Of a stretch of 64,000 bases of DNA, positions 28,293 to 38,484 are shown in pieces. A program made the position numbers and the translations under genes. Source of the DNA: Paraburkholderia piptadeniae (GTDB lineage: Bacteria; Pseudomonadota; Gammaproteobacteria; Burkholderiales; Burkholderiaceae). A model generated the notes under the pieces. It had not been told where the DNA came from. It saw nothing but the letters and a program-made list of their open reading frames with translations, and searched no databases. The stretch spans positions 1 through 64,000 of the forward strand of contig NZ_CYGY02000010.1 of assembly GCF_900007165.1 (NCBI RefSeq). Reading direction: 5' to 3'. Each line of letters begins with the position of its first letter. Positions within the stretch are counted from its first letter, which is position 1.

Positions 28293-29222
28293 TTATTTGC
28301 CCCACTGCAGCACAAGCGGATTCAGACGACGCGCGATGTCAACCAGCTCGGCGCGTGTGTCCGGATGCATCGCGGGCAGCGGATGGCGCGGCAGTTCGCA
28401 CGCAATCACGCCGCCCTCTTTCATCAGCGACTTGCAGGCGAGCAGACCGGCCTGGCGGTTCTCGTGATTGATGAGGGGCAGCCACTTTTGATAAAGGTCG
28501 AAGGCGTCGTCGATGCGGCCCTCGCGATGCGCTTCGATGATCGGGCGAATGCCGTCCGGAAACCCGCCGCCCGTCATCGAGCCCGTCGCGCCCGCGTTCA
28601 GGTCCGCTAGCAGCGTGATCCCTTCCTCGCCGTCCCACGGTCCTTCCACCGCATCGCCACCAAGCCGGATCAGCTCTCGCAACTTGTTTGCCGCGCCCGG
28701 CGTCTCGATCTTGAAGTACGAGACCTGCTCGATCTCGCGCGCCATGCGTGCGAGCAACGCCGCCGAAAGTACGGTGCCGCTTGCGGGCGCGTCCTGAATC
28801 ATGATCGGAATATCGATGGCGTCGGACACGCGCGCATAGAACTCGAAGGTCTGCGACTCGGGCACGCGGAACGTGGCGCCGTGATACGGTGGCATCAGCA
28901 TGACCATTGCCGCGCCCTGCTCCTGTGCGCGCCTGCTGCGCGCGGCGGCCACGTTGGTGCCGTAATGCGTGGTGGTGACGATCACGGGCACGCGGCCCGC
29001 GACGTGTTCGAGCACGGTGCGTGTGATGACTTCGCGTTCCTCGTCCGAGAGCGAGAACTGCTCGGAGAAGTTCGCGAGAATGCATAGGCCGTCCGAGCCC
29101 GCGTCGATCATGAAATCGACAGCGCGCTTCTGGCTGGCCAGATCGAGTTCGCCGGTTTCCGTGAACGTGGTCGGCACGACGGGGAAGATGCCCCGGTAGC
29201 GGGGCGTACGGCTCATATTCAT
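28293..29222 (-). CDS. L-2-keto-3-deoxyarabonate dehydratase (DapA family)
   Basis: 309 residues of the DHDPS/NAL superfamily. The Schiff-base lysine is in VSYFKIETPGAA (about residue 171), and DGLCILANFSEQFSLSDEER replaces the usual GTTGE loop. This agrees with the Azospirillum AraD enzyme, which converts L-2-keto-3-deoxyarabonate to alpha-ketoglutarate semialdehyde rather than cleaving it. The product is the substrate of the semialdehyde dehydrogenase encoded just upstream. The ATG at 29222 is preceded by AGGA; the ATG at 29216 is an equal alternative. Confidence 0.9.
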   Translation of the reverse strand: MNMSRTPRYRGIFPVVPTTFTETGELDLASQKRAVDFMIDAGSDGLCILANFSEQFSLSDEEREVITRTVLEHVAGRVPVIVTTTHYGTNVAAARSRRAQEQGAAMVMLMPPYHGATFRVPESQTFEFYARVSDAIDIPIMIQDAPASGTVLSAALLARMAREIEQVSYFKIETPGAANKLRELIRLGGDAVEGPWDGEEGITLLADLNAGATGSMTGGGFPDGIRPIIEAHREGRIDDAFDLYQKWLPLINHENRQAGLLACKSLMKEGGVIACELPRHPLPAMHPDTRAELVDIARRLNPLVLQWGK

Positions 29223-29330
29223 GTTGTCAGTCCTGCTTCAAAAGTTTCGTTACCCCGCGCGATCGTTGCTCTCACCACGTTCATGATTCGCAACGCGCAC
29301 TGGCGCGCGCGGATCTTCCTGGTCCGCGCT

Positions 29331-30920
29331 TCACGGAGTGCGCTGCGTTTCCGGTTTGCCTGCGACGCGTCGGCGCAGGTCGAGTGGATTGGCGTCGCGC
29401 AGTGCGTCGGGCAGCAGGTTATCGGCGAGATTCTGGTAGCAGACCGGGCGCAGGAAGCGCTCGATGGCCGCCGTTCCCACTGAGGTGCTCCGGCCGTCCG
29501 AAGTGGCCGGAAACGGGCCGCCGTGAACCATCGCGTCGCAGACTTCGACGCCAGTCGGGAACCCGTTCGCGAGCACACGGCCCGCCTTGCGCTCGATGAG
29601 CGGCAGCAGCGAGCGCACGAGTTCGCCGTCGGCGGATTCCGCGTGCAGCGTGATCGTCAGCTGACCTTCAATCTTGCGCAGCACCGCGCGCAGCTCGAGC
29701 GCATCGGCGCATTCCACGAGTACGCTGCTGGGCCCAAATACTTCTTCGCCGAGCGTCGGGTCCGCGAGCAGGTCCTTTGCGCTCACGCGCAACAGTGCCG
29801 CTTGTGCGCGGCCGGGCGCTGCGTTACCACGTGCGAGCGTTGTCACCTGCGGGTGTTGTATCAACCGCTCGATGCCGCGTTCGTAGTTGCGCAGAATGCC
29901 CGGCGTCAGCATCACGCCCGCGCTCGCGCCGCTGAATTCCCGCGCGGCGTTGGCAGCGAAGGCGTCGAACTCGGTGCCCGCGAGCCCGAGCATCAAGCCG
30001 GGATTGGTGCAGAACTGCCCGCAGCCCAGCGTCGCCGATGCGGCGAACTCGCGCGCCAGCGTCTCGCCGCGCGCGGCAAGCGCGCCGGGCAGCAGCACGT
30101 TTGGATTCACGCTGCTCATTTCGGCATAAACCGGGATCGGTTCGGCGCGCGCCACCGCGAGCTTGATCAACGCAAGGCCGCCCGCGCGCGAGCCCGTGAA
30201 ACCGACTGCGCGGATTGCAGGATGCTGGACCAACGCGCTCCCGGCTTCGTGGCCCGCGTCGAACAGCAGCGAAAAGACGCCCGCAGGCAAACCGGCAGCC
30301 GCGACCGCGTCCTGGATTGCGCGGCCCACGAGTTCCGATGTGCCCGGATGCGCGGGATGGGCCTTCACGACAACCGGACAACCGGCAGCGAGTGCCGAGG
30401 CGGTATCGCCGCCCGCAACCGAAAACGCCAGCGGAAAATTGCTCGCGCCGAAGACCGCCACAGGACCGACGCCGATGCGCCAGAAGCGCAGATCGGTGCG
30501 CGGCGGCTGACGCTCGGGCAACGCGGGTTCGATGCGCGCATCGAGTGCGTCGCCGCTGCGCACGAGTTCCGCGAACATGCGCAACTGGTTCGCCGTGCGC
30601 GCGCGTTCGCCTTCGAGACGTGCGCGCGGCAGACCGCTTTCCGCCATCGCGCGCTCGATGAGTCGATCGCCGAGCGCTTCGATACGCGCCGCGCAATCGT
30701 CGAGAAATTGCGCGCGCTTTTCGGCGCTCAACGCGCGATACACGTCGAACGCTTCGTCGGCAAGCTCGCCGACGTGATCGACGTCGGTGCTCAATGCGCT
30801 GTGGAACACGGGTTGCGCAATGGGTTCGCCGGTTGCCGCATCGAGCGCCTGAAATGGCGCGCCTTCGCCGCGCTTTGCGCGGCCCGCAATCAGCAGTTCA
30901 CCCGTGAGTTGGATCGTCAT
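29331..30920 (-). CDS. Alpha-ketoglutarate semialdehyde dehydrogenase
   Basis: 529 residues from the ATG at 30920; the frame is open to 31196 but that part overlaps the dehydratase gene. It is an ALDH of the KGSADH class: [16 protein letters not shown] cofactor site, Ser/Thr-rich GFTGSRAGG, general base Glu in [12 protein letters not shown] and nucleophile Cys in [12 protein letters not shown]. Oxidises alpha-ketoglutarate semialdehyde to alpha-ketoglutarate with NAD(P)+, delivering arabinose carbon to the TCA cycle. Located between dehydratase genes in pathway order (AraE in Azospirillum nomenclature). Confidence 0.92.
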   Translation of the reverse strand: MTIQLTGELLIAGRAKRGEGAPFQALDAATGEPIAQPVFHSALSTDVDHVGELADEAFDVYRALSAEKRAQFLDDCAARIEALGDRLIERAMAESGLPRARLEGERARTANQLRMFAELVRSGDALDARIEPALPERQPPRTDLRFWRIGVGPVAVFGASNFPLAFSVAGGDTASALAAGCPVVVKAHPAHPGTSELVGRAIQDAVAAAGLPAGVFSLLFDAGHEAGSALVQHPAIRAVGFTGSRAGGLALIKLAVARAEPIPVYAEMSSVNPNVLLPGALAARGETLAREFAASATLGCGQFCTNPGLMLGLAGTEFDAFAANAAREFSGASAGVMLTPGILRNYERGIERLIQHPQVTTLARGNAAPGRAQAALLRVSAKDLLADPTLGEEVFGPSSVLVECADALELRAVLRKIEGQLTITLHAESADGELVRSLLPLIERKAGRVLANGFPTGVEVCDAMVHGGPFPATSDGRSTSVGTAAIERFLRPVCYQNLADNLLPDALRDANPLDLRRRVAGKPETQRTP

Positions 30921-30939
30921 GATCTGCCTTCGATGCGCG

Positions 30940-32691
30940 TCAGTGCGAATGGCGCGGCACGGCAGCGCCACGTTTTCCAACGAGGAAATCGAGGTCGCAG
31001 CCTTCGTCTGCCTGCAGCACGTGATCGACGTAGAGGCGCGCGTAACCGCCCTTACCCATCTGCTCGGCGACGCCCGGTGCAGCAGCCGGATCGGTGTCGG
31101 AGAGACGGCGCTTGAGTTCTTCCTCGCTGATGTCGAGATGCAGGCGCCCCGCTTCGCAATCGAGTTCGATCCAGTCACCGTTGCGCACGGCGGCAAGCGG
31201 GCCGCCCGCCGCCGCTTCGGGCGCGACGTGCAGCACCACCGTGCCGTATGCGGTGCCGCTCATGCGCGCGTCGGAGATACGCACCATGTCCTTGACGCCC
31301 TGGCGCAGTAGCTTCGGCGGCAAGCCCATGTTGCCGACCTCGGCCATGCCCGGATAGCCTCGCGGTCCGCAGTTCTTCATCACGAGGATCGAGTCCTTGT
31401 CGACGTCGAGCGATTCGTCTCCAATCGTTGCCTTGTAGTGATCGAAGTTCTCGAACACCACCGCGCGGCCGCGATGCTTGAGCAGCTCAGGTGTAGCCGC
31501 CGACGGTTTGAGCACGGCGCCACGCGGGGCGAGATTGCCGCGCAGAATGCAGATGCCGCCGTCCGCGATGAGCGGCCTGTCCAGCGGGCGAATCACCTCG
31601 TCGTTGAAGTTGGGCGCCTCGCGTACGTTGTCCCAGATCGACTTGCCGTTGACGGTCAGCGCGTCGGGATGCGGCAGCAGATTCGCCTCGCCCAGGCGCC
31701 GCAGCACCGCCGGCAAGCCCCCTGCGTAATAGAACTCCTCCATCAGGAAGCGACCCGACGGTTGCAGATCGACGATGGTCGGCGTATTGCGGCCGATGCA
31801 CATCCAGTCTTCCAGTTCGAGCGGCACGCCGACGCGTCCCGCGATCGCCTTCAGATGGATGACGGCATTGGTCGAGCCGCCGATCGCCGCATTCGTGCGG
31901 ATCGCGTTCTCGAATGCCTCGCGCGTGAGGATCTTCGAGAGCTTCAGATCTTCGAGCGCCATTTGGACGATACGGATGCCCGACATGTGCGCGAGCACGT
32001 AGCGGCGCGCGTCCACAGCCGGGATCGCCGCGTTGTGCGGCAGCGATACGCCGAGCGACTCGGCCATGCAGGCCATCGTCGAAGCCGTTCCCATCGTGTT
32101 GCACGTACCCGCCGAGCGGGACATGCCCGCTTCCGCCGACAGGAAATGGTGGAGATCGATCTCACCCGCCTTGAGCGATTCGTGCAGTTGCCACACTGCG
32201 GTGCCCGAGCCGATGTCCTTGCCTTCGAGCTTGCCGTTGAGCATGGGACCGCCCGTCACGACGATCGCGGGCACGTCGACGCTCGCCGCGCCCATCAGCA
32301 ATGCGGGCGTGGTCTTGTCACAGCCGCACAGCAGCACGACAGCGTCGATTGGATTGCCGCGAATCGCTTCTTCCACGTCCATCGACGCGAGATTGCGCGT
32401 GAGCATCGCTGAAGGACGCAGGTTCGATTCGCCGTTCGAGAACACCGGAAACTCGACGGGGAAACCACCTGCTTCATAGATGCCGCGCTTGACGTGCTCT
32501 GCGAGCTTGCGGAAATGCGCATTGCAGGGCGTAAGTTCCGACCACGTGTTGCAGATGCCGATGATCGGACGGCCGTCGAATTCGTGATCGGGAATGCCCT
32601 GATTCTTCATCCAGCTTCGATACATGAAGCCGTTCTTGTCAGTGGTGCCGAACCACTGTTGTGACCGCAATTTGGGTTTGGTTGCCGACAT
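30940..32691 (-). CDS. L-arabonate dehydratase (IlvD/Edd family)
   Basis: 583 residues. Iron-sulfur cluster cysteines are visible in [16 protein letters not shown] and [12 protein letters not shown]. The N-terminus [20 protein letters not shown] and the length match the sugar-acid dehydratase branch of IlvD/Edd, as in Azospirillum AraC, which removes water from L-arabonate (and galactonate-type acids) to give the 2-keto-3-deoxy acid. It is promoter-proximal in the long operon, with the divergent LysR gene 118 bp away. Confidence 0.92.
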   Translation of the reverse strand: MSATKPKLRSQQWFGTTDKNGFMYRSWMKNQGIPDHEFDGRPIIGICNTWSELTPCNAHFRKLAEHVKRGIYEAGGFPVEFPVFSNGESNLRPSAMLTRNLASMDVEEAIRGNPIDAVVLLCGCDKTTPALLMGAASVDVPAIVVTGGPMLNGKLEGKDIGSGTAVWQLHESLKAGEIDLHHFLSAEAGMSRSAGTCNTMGTASTMACMAESLGVSLPHNAAIPAVDARRYVLAHMSGIRIVQMALEDLKLSKILTREAFENAIRTNAAIGGSTNAVIHLKAIAGRVGVPLELEDWMCIGRNTPTIVDLQPSGRFLMEEFYYAGGLPAVLRRLGEANLLPHPDALTVNGKSIWDNVREAPNFNDEVIRPLDRPLIADGGICILRGNLAPRGAVLKPSAATPELLKHRGRAVVFENFDHYKATIGDESLDVDKDSILVMKNCGPRGYPGMAEVGNMGLPPKLLRQGVKDMVRISDARMSGTAYGTVVLHVAPEAAAGGPLAAVRNGDWIELDCEAGRLHLDISEEELKRRLSDTDPAAAPGVAEQMGKGGYARLYVDHVLQADEGCDLDFLVGKRGAAVPRHSH

Positions 32692-32809
32692 CGTCCGTCT
32701 TTTAGGTAGGCCAGATTTGCGTGCAGTGTATGAACAAAGTTGATAACCTACTAATGAAAAGTTGGACGTTTCCCATATCAGTTCATATATCGGTATTAAT
32801 ACTTAGTCC
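32692..32809. promoter_or_regulatory. Divergent promoter region of the arabinose operon and LysR gene
   Basis: A 118-bp AT-rich gap. It contains a perfect 10-bp palindrome GTATTAATAC (32793-32802) just before the LysR start and an ATAT-N6-ATAT repeat (around 32775-32790). LysR proteins usually bind such divergent regions through T-N11-A sites, so these are reasonable autoregulatory and activation sites. No ribosome-binding site is obvious for the LysR gene. Confidence 0.5.
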
Positions 32810-33766
32810 ATGCTGGATACGAACCCCTGGTACGTGCGCACGCGCCTGAAAACACGGCAATTGCTGCTGGTCGTCGCGCTTGCAGAGGAAGGCAACATCC
32901 ATCGCGCCGCGGCGGCGCTGAACATGACACAGCCAGCCGCTTCGAAGCTGCTGCGTGAACTGGAAGAGATGGTCGGGGCCGTTCTATTCGAACGCATGCC
33001 GCGCGGGGTGCGGCCAACGCTCTATGGCGATGCGCTAATCCGGCACGCACGTATCGTGCTGGGCAGTCTCGAACAGGCTCAGGATGAACTCGCCGCTCTC
33101 AAGGCCGGACGGCTCGGTCACGTTGCGGTAGGCGCCATCACATCGCCAGGTGTGCGCGTTCTTCCGGCGGCTGTCGCGGCTGTCAAGCGCATGCACGCGA
33201 ACATACGTATTTCGGTCGAAATAGACACCAGCAATGTGCTGCTCGAGCATCTGGGGCAAGACAAGCTCGACATAGTAATCGGGCGGCTGTCGGCCGAACA
33301 CGACAAGCTTCAGTTGCGTTACGAGGCGCTTGCAGGCGAACCGGTCCGCGCCGTGGTTCGCCGAGGTCATCCGCTGCTGACCGGGGCGCCAATGGAGCTG
33401 TCCGACGTCCAGCGCAGCGCGTGGATCGTGCCACCAGCGGGCAGTGTGCTACGGCACCGTTTCGAGCTGATGTTTCAGCGCGCAAGCCTCCCTCCGCCGT
33501 CGAATGTCGTCGAAACGGCCGCTCTGCTCTTTGTCACGCGTGTGCTGGAAAAAAGCGACATGATTGCCGTGCTCGCAGAAGACGTTGCGCGCTACTACGC
33601 GTCTCACGGCATGGTTCAAATTCTGCCTCTGCCGATGGAGTGCAGGATGGACGACTTCGGGTTGATCACCCACGGTGAAAAACTGCTCTCCCCCGCTGCT
33701 GCCCTGATGATCGACGCGCTGCGCGCAGCGAGCCGCGAGACGTATGACCTGCCCTATCCCGCCTGA
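32810..33766 (+). CDS. LysR-family regulator of the arabinose/galactose operon
   Basis: 318 residues. The N-terminal HTH is LKTRQLLLVVALAEEGNIHRAA...TQPAASKLLRELEEMVG, the GbpR/CbbR-like subgroup used by sugar operons; GbpR of Agrobacterium/Azospirillum controls galactose and arabinose uptake genes (family knowledge). A type-2 periplasmic-like co-inducer domain follows. Divergence from the arabonate dehydratase gene makes it the likely activator or repressor of the whole minus-strand block. Confidence 0.88.
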   Translation: MLDTNPWYVRTRLKTRQLLLVVALAEEGNIHRAAAALNMTQPAASKLLRELEEMVGAVLFERMPRGVRPTLYGDALIRHARIVLGSLEQAQDELAALKAGRLGHVAVGAITSPGVRVLPAAVAAVKRMHANIRISVEIDTSNVLLEHLGQDKLDIVIGRLSAEHDKLQLRYEALAGEPVRAVVRRGHPLLTGAPMELSDVQRSAWIVPPAGSVLRHRFELMFQRASLPPPSNVVETAALLFVTRVLEKSDMIAVLAEDVARYYASHGMVQILPLPMECRMDDFGLITHGEKLLSPAAALMIDALRAASRETYDLPYPA

Positions 33767-34075
33767 ACACGCGCGATCGATGCCGGTTCAAACGACGGAT
33801 TGAGCGCGACCAGAATGACGGGGGCCGCGAACGTGTTGACGGGTCCCGCGATGCCGATCACGAAAACCAGAACACCATCACAGGACCGAACACGGCGCCG
33901 ATGCCGCTAGCGCCATGCTTTCGCATGGTGAAGACCGGTTCCTTGAACGCTTCGTCCGACATGACGACATCATGCGCGCACCCCGCGCCGATGAAGCCGA
34001 TTATCTGGCCGCCCCACTCGATTGCGGCGTAGAGCCCGCTTTGGCGCGATCTCCCGTCCGGGTACTGATTCCACC
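33754..34075 (-). pseudogene. Decayed fragment with Kup potassium-transporter similarity
   Basis: On the minus strand, about 50 residues resemble a transmembrane portion of Kup/Trk potassium uptake proteins: KHGASGIGAVFGPVMVFWF (about 33926-33862), a stop, then after a one-base shift VIGIAGPVNTFAAPVILVALNP. The ORF opens further upstream as WWNQYPDGRSRQSGLYAAIEW..., which does not look like Kup and may be another remnant. The 3' end overlaps the LysR stop region. Nothing intact is encoded between 33767 and 34165, so this is a graveyard between the arabinose and phthalate loci. Confidence 0.5.
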
Positions 34076-34165
34076 ACCCTTTGCTCCTCTGGCTGACCCC
34101 ATATCCCCGCCCTGTTCTCGCGCGCCAATACGTCCGTAGTTACCCGAAGTCCCCCGCAAACGGGC

Positions 34166-34195
34166 TTGCGATTTTTCCTAGATATCTAATAGAAT
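34166..34195 (+). promoter_or_regulatory. ophA2 promoter with palindromic operator
   Basis: TTGCGA (34166-34171), 18-base spacer, TAGAAT (34190-34195) is a plausible sigma-70 promoter. The spacer holds the perfect palindrome TAGATATCTA (34179-34188). The palindrome ends 53 bases before the ophA2 ATG, the same distance as the related site before ophA1. Related sites also precede the QPRTase and ophD genes. Confidence 0.6.
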
Positions 34196-34241
34196 TTGGC
34201 AACACCTGTTGATGAAGGCGACCTCTCGCCGGGAGACAAAC

Positions 34242-35573
34242 ATGCTGACCCACGAAGAAAATGAACTGCTGTGCCGTGTTGAAGGCGATGCCCCGATGGG
34301 GCAGTTGATGCGCCGCCACTGGACCCCCGTCTGTCTGATCGAGGAAGTGAGCGAGCCGGACGGCGCGCCGGTGAAAGCGCGCGTGTTTGGCGAGGATCTG
34401 GTCGTGTTTCGCGATACGGAAGGCCGCGTTGGCGTGATGGACGAGTATTGCCCGCACCGCCGGGCATCGCTGGTTTATGGCCGCAATGAAGACTGCGGCC
34501 TGCGCTGCCTGTACCACGGCTGGAAGTTCGACGTGCTCGGCAACGTGATCGAAATGGTGTCCGAGCCCGCCTCGAGTTGCATGACCGACAAGGTCAAGCA
34601 CAAGGCCTACCCGGTGCAGGAATGGGGCGGCATGGTGTGGGCATACATGGGCCCGCAGGACGCCGCGCCCGAATTCGTTCCGCCCGCGTGGGCGCCGGGC
34701 GCGGACACCCGCGTGAGCATCGCAAAGGCGCTGCTGCCCTGCAACTGGGCGCAGATTCTCGAAGGCGCGATCGATTCCGCGCACAGCTCGAGCCTTCATT
34801 CGTCGGACTTCGTGCCGGCGCGCGTTGGCGGCGCCGAGGCAACTTCGAAGAACTGGCTGCGTCCCTCCACCGACAAGGCGCCGCGCCTGCAGGTCGAGCG
34901 CACCGGTTACGGTTTTCGCTACGCCGCGCTGCGCCGCCCGATCTTCAACGCCAACACGCACGACTACGTGCGCTCGACGGTATTCGTTGCGCCGGCAACC
35001 GTGCTGATTCCGCCGAACAATCTCTACAACGTCGCGAACATCAACGTGCCGATGGACGACACGAACACAGCGTTCTACTTCATCGCATGGGGCGATCCGG
35101 CGACCACGCCGGAAACCGAATCCTGGCGCAAATTCCTGCATCAGCAGGTCGGTATTGATCTGGACGAACGCTACCGTCCGCTGCGCAATCACGAGAACCG
35201 CTTCTGGCAGGACCGCGCGGCGATGGCGACCGGAAACTTCACCGGCATCACGGGTTTCCCGAACCAGGACATCGCGATGTGGGTCACGATGGGTCCGATT
35301 GCGAACCGTTCGGACGAGCGTCTAGGCGCGAGCGATCTCGCCATCGTCGAATTCCGCCGGCGCATGCTCGACGCGCTCGCCGAATTCAAGCAAGGTGACG
35401 AAGCGATCGGCACGGGTGCGAAAGCGATTTCACACGACGTCTGCTCGTATCAGGCAGTCGTGCCGAAGGAGATCGACTGGCGCACCTATGAGGCGCGCTA
35501 TGTCAGCACGAAGCACGCGCTGCCCGACGACCAGTCGGCCGTAGTCGCGACCGACTACCAGGTCTCGCAATAA
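34242..35573 (+). CDS. ophA2: Phthalate 4,5-dioxygenase, oxygenase component
   Basis: 443 residues from the ATG at 34242 ([20 protein letters not shown]), preceded by GGGAGA. Rieske ligands: [10 protein letters not shown] and [10 protein letters not shown] (Cys-X-His...Cys-X2-His, residues about 69-91). The catalytic domain starts at [22 protein letters not shown] with its iron-binding histidines. The wording matches OphA2 of Burkholderia cepacia. It dihydroxylates phthalate to cis-4,5-dihydro-4,5-dihydroxyphthalate with electrons from OphA1, encoded at 42366. Followed after 16 bp by ophB, as in strain DBO1. Confidence 0.93.
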   Translation: MLTHEENELLCRVEGDAPMGQLMRRHWTPVCLIEEVSEPDGAPVKARVFGEDLVVFRDTEGRVGVMDEYCPHRRASLVYGRNEDCGLRCLYHGWKFDVLGNVIEMVSEPASSCMTDKVKHKAYPVQEWGGMVWAYMGPQDAAPEFVPPAWAPGADTRVSIAKALLPCNWAQILEGAIDSAHSSSLHSSDFVPARVGGAEATSKNWLRPSTDKAPRLQVERTGYGFRYAALRRPIFNANTHDYVRSTVFVAPATVLIPPNNLYNVANINVPMDDTNTAFYFIAWGDPATTPETESWRKFLHQQVGIDLDERYRPLRNHENRFWQDRAAMATGNFTGITGFPNQDIAMWVTMGPIANRSDERLGASDLAIVEFRRRMLDALAEFKQGDEAIGTGAKAISHDVCSYQAVVPKEIDWRTYEARYVSTKHALPDDQSAVVATDYQVSQ

Positions 35574-35589
35574 CGGAGGGCGCACGGCC

Positions 35590-36762
35590 ATGGAAGATCG
35601 CCGCTTGCGCATTGGGGTAGCAGGACTGGGGCGGGCGTTCTCGCTGATGTTGCCCACCTTCCTGCGCGACCCGAGAGTCCAGCTCGTTGCCGCGTGCGAT
35701 CCGCGTGAAGAAGCGCGGCGGCAGTTCGCCGCCGACTTCGACGCGCGAACCTACGCCGACGTGCTGCAACTGGCCGACGATCCCAACGTGGAAGTCGTCT
35801 ACGTGGCGAGCCCACATCAGTTCCACGCGCAGCACACGGAAATTGCCGCGGCGAAAGGCAAACACGTGCTGGTCGAAAAGCCGATGGCGCTCGACGCGGC
35901 CGACTGCGAACGCATGATCGCCGCGTGCCGCGCCGCGAACGTGCATCTGATCGTCGGCCATTGCCACAGCTTCGACACGCCGTATCTGCGCGCACGCGAA
36001 CTGATCCGGGAAGGGGATTTCGGCGCGGTGAAGATGATCCAGGCGGTCAACTACACCGACTACCTTTACCGGCCGCGCCGGCCCGAGGAGCTGATGACGG
36101 CCGAAGGCGGCGGCGCCGTTTTCAGCCAGGCGGCTCACCAGGTCGATATCGTGCGCTTGCTCGCCGGCTCTCGCGCGGTTCGGCTACGCGCGAGCGTCGG
36201 CCGGTGGGACCCGGCACGCCCCACCGAAGGCGCGTATTCCGCGCTGATCTGGTTCGAAAACGGAGCTTACGCTTCCCTCTCCTACAACGGATACGGCCAT
36301 TTCAACAGCGACGAGTGGACTGGCTGGATCGGCGAGATGGGCGACCAGACGAGCCCGGATGCGTACGGCAATGCTCGCAGGCGTCTGGCGACGCTCGCCT
36401 CGTCGAACGACGAGGCAAAGTTGAAGGCCGCCGGAACGTACGGCGGATCGGCATACAAACCGCCTTGCGCCTCTGCGGACGAACCGCCTCGATTTCATCA
36501 GCATTTCGGTCCGGTCATCGTCTCGTGCGAACGTGCGGACTTGCGGCCCCTGCCCGACTCTATCGTCGTGTACGGCGACCGGCGCGAGACGCTGCCGCTT
36601 TCGCGCCCCGCCGTGCCGCGCGCCGAGGTCATCGACGAACTGTATGGCGCCGTTGTCGAGGGACGACCGCCTCTTCACGACGGAGAATGGGCAAAGGGCA
36701 CTCTGGAAATTTGCCTCGCCATACTGAAGTCGAGCGAGGCGGGCGCAGACGTCCTGCTCTGA
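35590..36762 (+). CDS. ophB: Phthalate 4,5-cis-dihydrodiol dehydrogenase
   Basis: 390 residues, Gfo/Idh/MocA family. N-terminal Rossmann motif [24 protein letters not shown] catalytic-Lys segment (about residues 97-103) and a [19 protein letters not shown] region. Coupled downstream of ophA2, it is assigned as the NAD+-dependent dehydrogenase that aromatises the cis-diol to 4,5-dihydroxyphthalate. GGAGG lies upstream of its ATG. A strong hairpin 35 bp past the stop ends the transcript. Confidence 0.9.
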   Translation: MEDRRLRIGVAGLGRAFSLMLPTFLRDPRVQLVAACDPREEARRQFAADFDARTYADVLQLADDPNVEVVYVASPHQFHAQHTEIAAAKGKHVLVEKPMALDAADCERMIAACRAANVHLIVGHCHSFDTPYLRARELIREGDFGAVKMIQAVNYTDYLYRPRRPEELMTAEGGGAVFSQAAHQVDIVRLLAGSRAVRLRASVGRWDPARPTEGAYSALIWFENGAYASLSYNGYGHFNSDEWTGWIGEMGDQTSPDAYGNARRRLATLASSNDEAKLKAAGTYGGSAYKPPCASADEPPRFHQHFGPVIVSCERADLRPLPDSIVVYGDRRETLPLSRPAVPRAEVIDELYGAVVEGRPPLHDGEWAKGTLEICLAILKSSEAGADVLL

Positions 36763-36796
36763 TATCGACCTGCTGCTCCGCCAATCGGCGACAACG

Positions 36797-36825
36797 AAAA
36801 AGCCTTCGCACGCGAAGGCTTTTTT
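36797..36825. terminator. Bidirectional intrinsic terminator between ophB and the QPRTase gene
   Basis: AGCCTTCG (36801-36808), loop CACG, CGAAGGCT (36813-36820), flanked by AAAA on the left and TTTTT on the right, so the stem can extend and a U-tract exists in both directions. It separates two convergent genes. Confidence 0.88.
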
Positions 36826-36854
36826 ACTTCTGTGCGAGCGTCACCGATTCACCG

Positions 36855-37742
36855 CTACGCGGCGCACTCGCGCGCCAGGTCGGGCTGCGCGACGCATGCC
36901 CCGACGTACGCCCCAAAGCGCAGCGAAAAATCGACCGCCCTCACGTGCTTCGTGAGCCCACCCACGGAAATGCGGTTCACGCCCGTCTCGGCAATCGCGC
37001 GCAGCGTTTCTGTCGAGACACCGCCCGACACCTCCAGACTGGCACGCCCCACGTTGAGGCGCACGGCCTCGCGCATGGCATCGTGCGAGAAGTTGTCGAG
37101 CAGGATCGACCTGGCGCCAGATTCCAGCGCCTCGGCCAGCTCGCCGAGCGTTTCCACTTCGACCTGAAGCGGCACTTCCGCACCAAGCGCCTGGGCGGCG
37201 CGAATCGTCGGCGCAATGCCGCCGCCCGCTGCGATGTGGTTTTCCTTGATCAGCATGCCGTCGTAAAGTCCGCGCCGATGGTTCTCTCCGCCGCCCACGC
37301 GCACCGCGTACTTTTGCGCAAGGCGCAGACCCGGCAGCGTTTTTCTCGTATCGAGAATGCGCGCCGCCGTGCCTTCGACAATGCGCGCCATGGCGTGCGT
37401 TGCCGTGGCCACGCCCGAAAGCAGCTGGAGAAAGTTGAGCGCGGTGCGCTCGGCGGTAAGCATGCCGCGCGCGGGCCCGGCGATCTTGCACACGGCCTGT
37501 CCTTCACGCATCCATTCGCCTTCGCCGACGAACCATTCGACAGCGATGCGCGGGTCCGTCTGCAGGAGCGTTTCGTCGAACCATGGCCTGCCGCACAGGA
37601 GCGCGGCCTCGCGCACGGTGAGGACTGCCTCGGCCGAACCGGCAGGGTCGATCAGTTGTGAAGTCCAGTCGTTATCGCCGACATCTTCCGCGAGCGCTTC
37701 GCGGACATTGCGCGCCACGGCCGCGCGGGTCATTGCATCCAT
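36855..37742 (-). CDS. nadC: Quinolinate phosphoribosyltransferase (phthalate-locus copy)
   Basis: 295 residues from the ATG at 37742; ATGs at 37784 and 37733 are alternatives. NadC signatures: ERTALNFLQLLSGVATATH, ARILDTRKTLPGLRLAQKYAV, GGGENHRRGLYDGMLIKENH and the C-terminal EVSGGVSTETLRAIAETGVNRIS. It converts quinolinate and PRPP to nicotinate mononucleotide and CO2. In B. cepacia DBO1 an extra QPRTase in the oph region relieves toxicity caused by structural similarity of phthalate to quinolinate (established). A copy of the oph palindrome upstream indicates co-regulation. Confidence 0.92.
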   Translation of the reverse strand: MDAMTRAAVARNVREALAEDVGDNDWTSQLIDPAGSAEAVLTVREAALLCGRPWFDETLLQTDPRIAVEWFVGEGEWMREGQAVCKIAGPARGMLTAERTALNFLQLLSGVATATHAMARIVEGTAARILDTRKTLPGLRLAQKYAVRVGGGENHRRGLYDGMLIKENHIAAGGGIAPTIRAAQALGAEVPLQVEVETLGELAEALESGARSILLDNFSHDAMREAVRLNVGRASLEVSGGVSTETLRAIAETGVNRISVGGLTKHVRAVDFSLRFGAYVGACVAQPDLARECAA

Positions 37743-37819
37743 TTCAGGGTCCGTATATTGAGCGGGAAAGCAGCTTGAAGCCACCTGCTGCCGCGCACAG
37801 GCGCGGCCGTCAATATTAC

Positions 37820-37829
37820 TAGATATTTA
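37820..37829 (-). promoter_or_regulatory. oph-type palindrome upstream of the QPRTase gene
   Basis: TAGATATTTA, one mismatch from the palindrome TAGATATCTA found upstream of ophA2. Read on the minus strand, TTCCAT, 16 bases and TAATAT flank it like -35 and -10 hexamers, so the site again lies in the spacer of a predicted promoter. Confidence 0.5.
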
Positions 37830-37878
37830 ATAAAATGGAACCCGGAAAACGACCTATGAAATCATGAAACCGCCGGCC

Positions 37879-38469
37879 TCAGTTGCTTTCGTACTCCTCG
37901 CCGCGCGTTGCGATCAGGTTGCCCATTTCTCGTGTCGACGGAATGCGGCGCGCCGGATCGCTCGACTCGGCTTCGTCGCGCGCCATGTTTTCGATAATCG
38001 TTAGCAGGACCTTGCGCGCGACGTTGATCTCGGTGGTTTTCAATCCGGCGACGCTGATCTCGTTGACTTCTTCCGCAAGCGGAACAAGCTTTTTTTTCAG
38101 GCCCCGGCCGCGCGGCGTGAGATACACGTGCGTGTTCTTGCGATTGCCGGGCGCATAGCGGCGCTCGACGTACCCGAGCTTTTCCATTGCCGACACCGCG
38201 CTGAACGTGGTGGGCGTAGTGGTGCCCGTCTCGTCGCTGAGCTCCTTCTGCGTGAGCCCGTCGGTGACCCACAGCACACGCAGATACGCCCAGTGGCCAA
38301 ACGAGACTTCATGCTGCGCCAGGCGCATTTGCAGACCGCGAATCATCGCGCGGCCCGCATCCTTCACCAGGTGAGCAAGACGATCATCCGGCACCGCCTC
38401 GCGCCAGTGCCGCAGGATGGGGTCCTCGCTCGCGACCCCGCCCTTTCCCGAAGTACCTGCTGCTGCCAT
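37879..38469 (-). CDS. MarR-family transcriptional regulator
   Basis: 196 residues. A winged helix-turn-helix is visible as LRVLWVTDGLTQKELSDETG...FSAVSAMEKLGYVERRY, then the wing (APGNRKNTHVYLTPRGRGLKKKL), with dimerisation helices at both ends. The N-terminus carries about 40 residues before the usual MarR fold. Such proteins commonly bind aromatic acids and repress degradation genes. Its place inside the phthalate block makes it the prime candidate regulator. A 23-bp interrupted palindrome 16 bases upstream suggests autorepression. Confidence 0.88.
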   Translation of the reverse strand: MAAAGTSGKGGVASEDPILRHWREAVPDDRLAHLVKDAGRAMIRGLQMRLAQHEVSFGHWAYLRVLWVTDGLTQKELSDETGTTTPTTFSAVSAMEKLGYVERRYAPGNRKNTHVYLTPRGRGLKKKLVPLAEEVNEISVAGLKTTEINVARKVLLTIIENMARDEAESSDPARRIPSTREMGNLIATRGEEYESN

Positions 38470-38484
38470 ACCTTCCTCGCCGTT

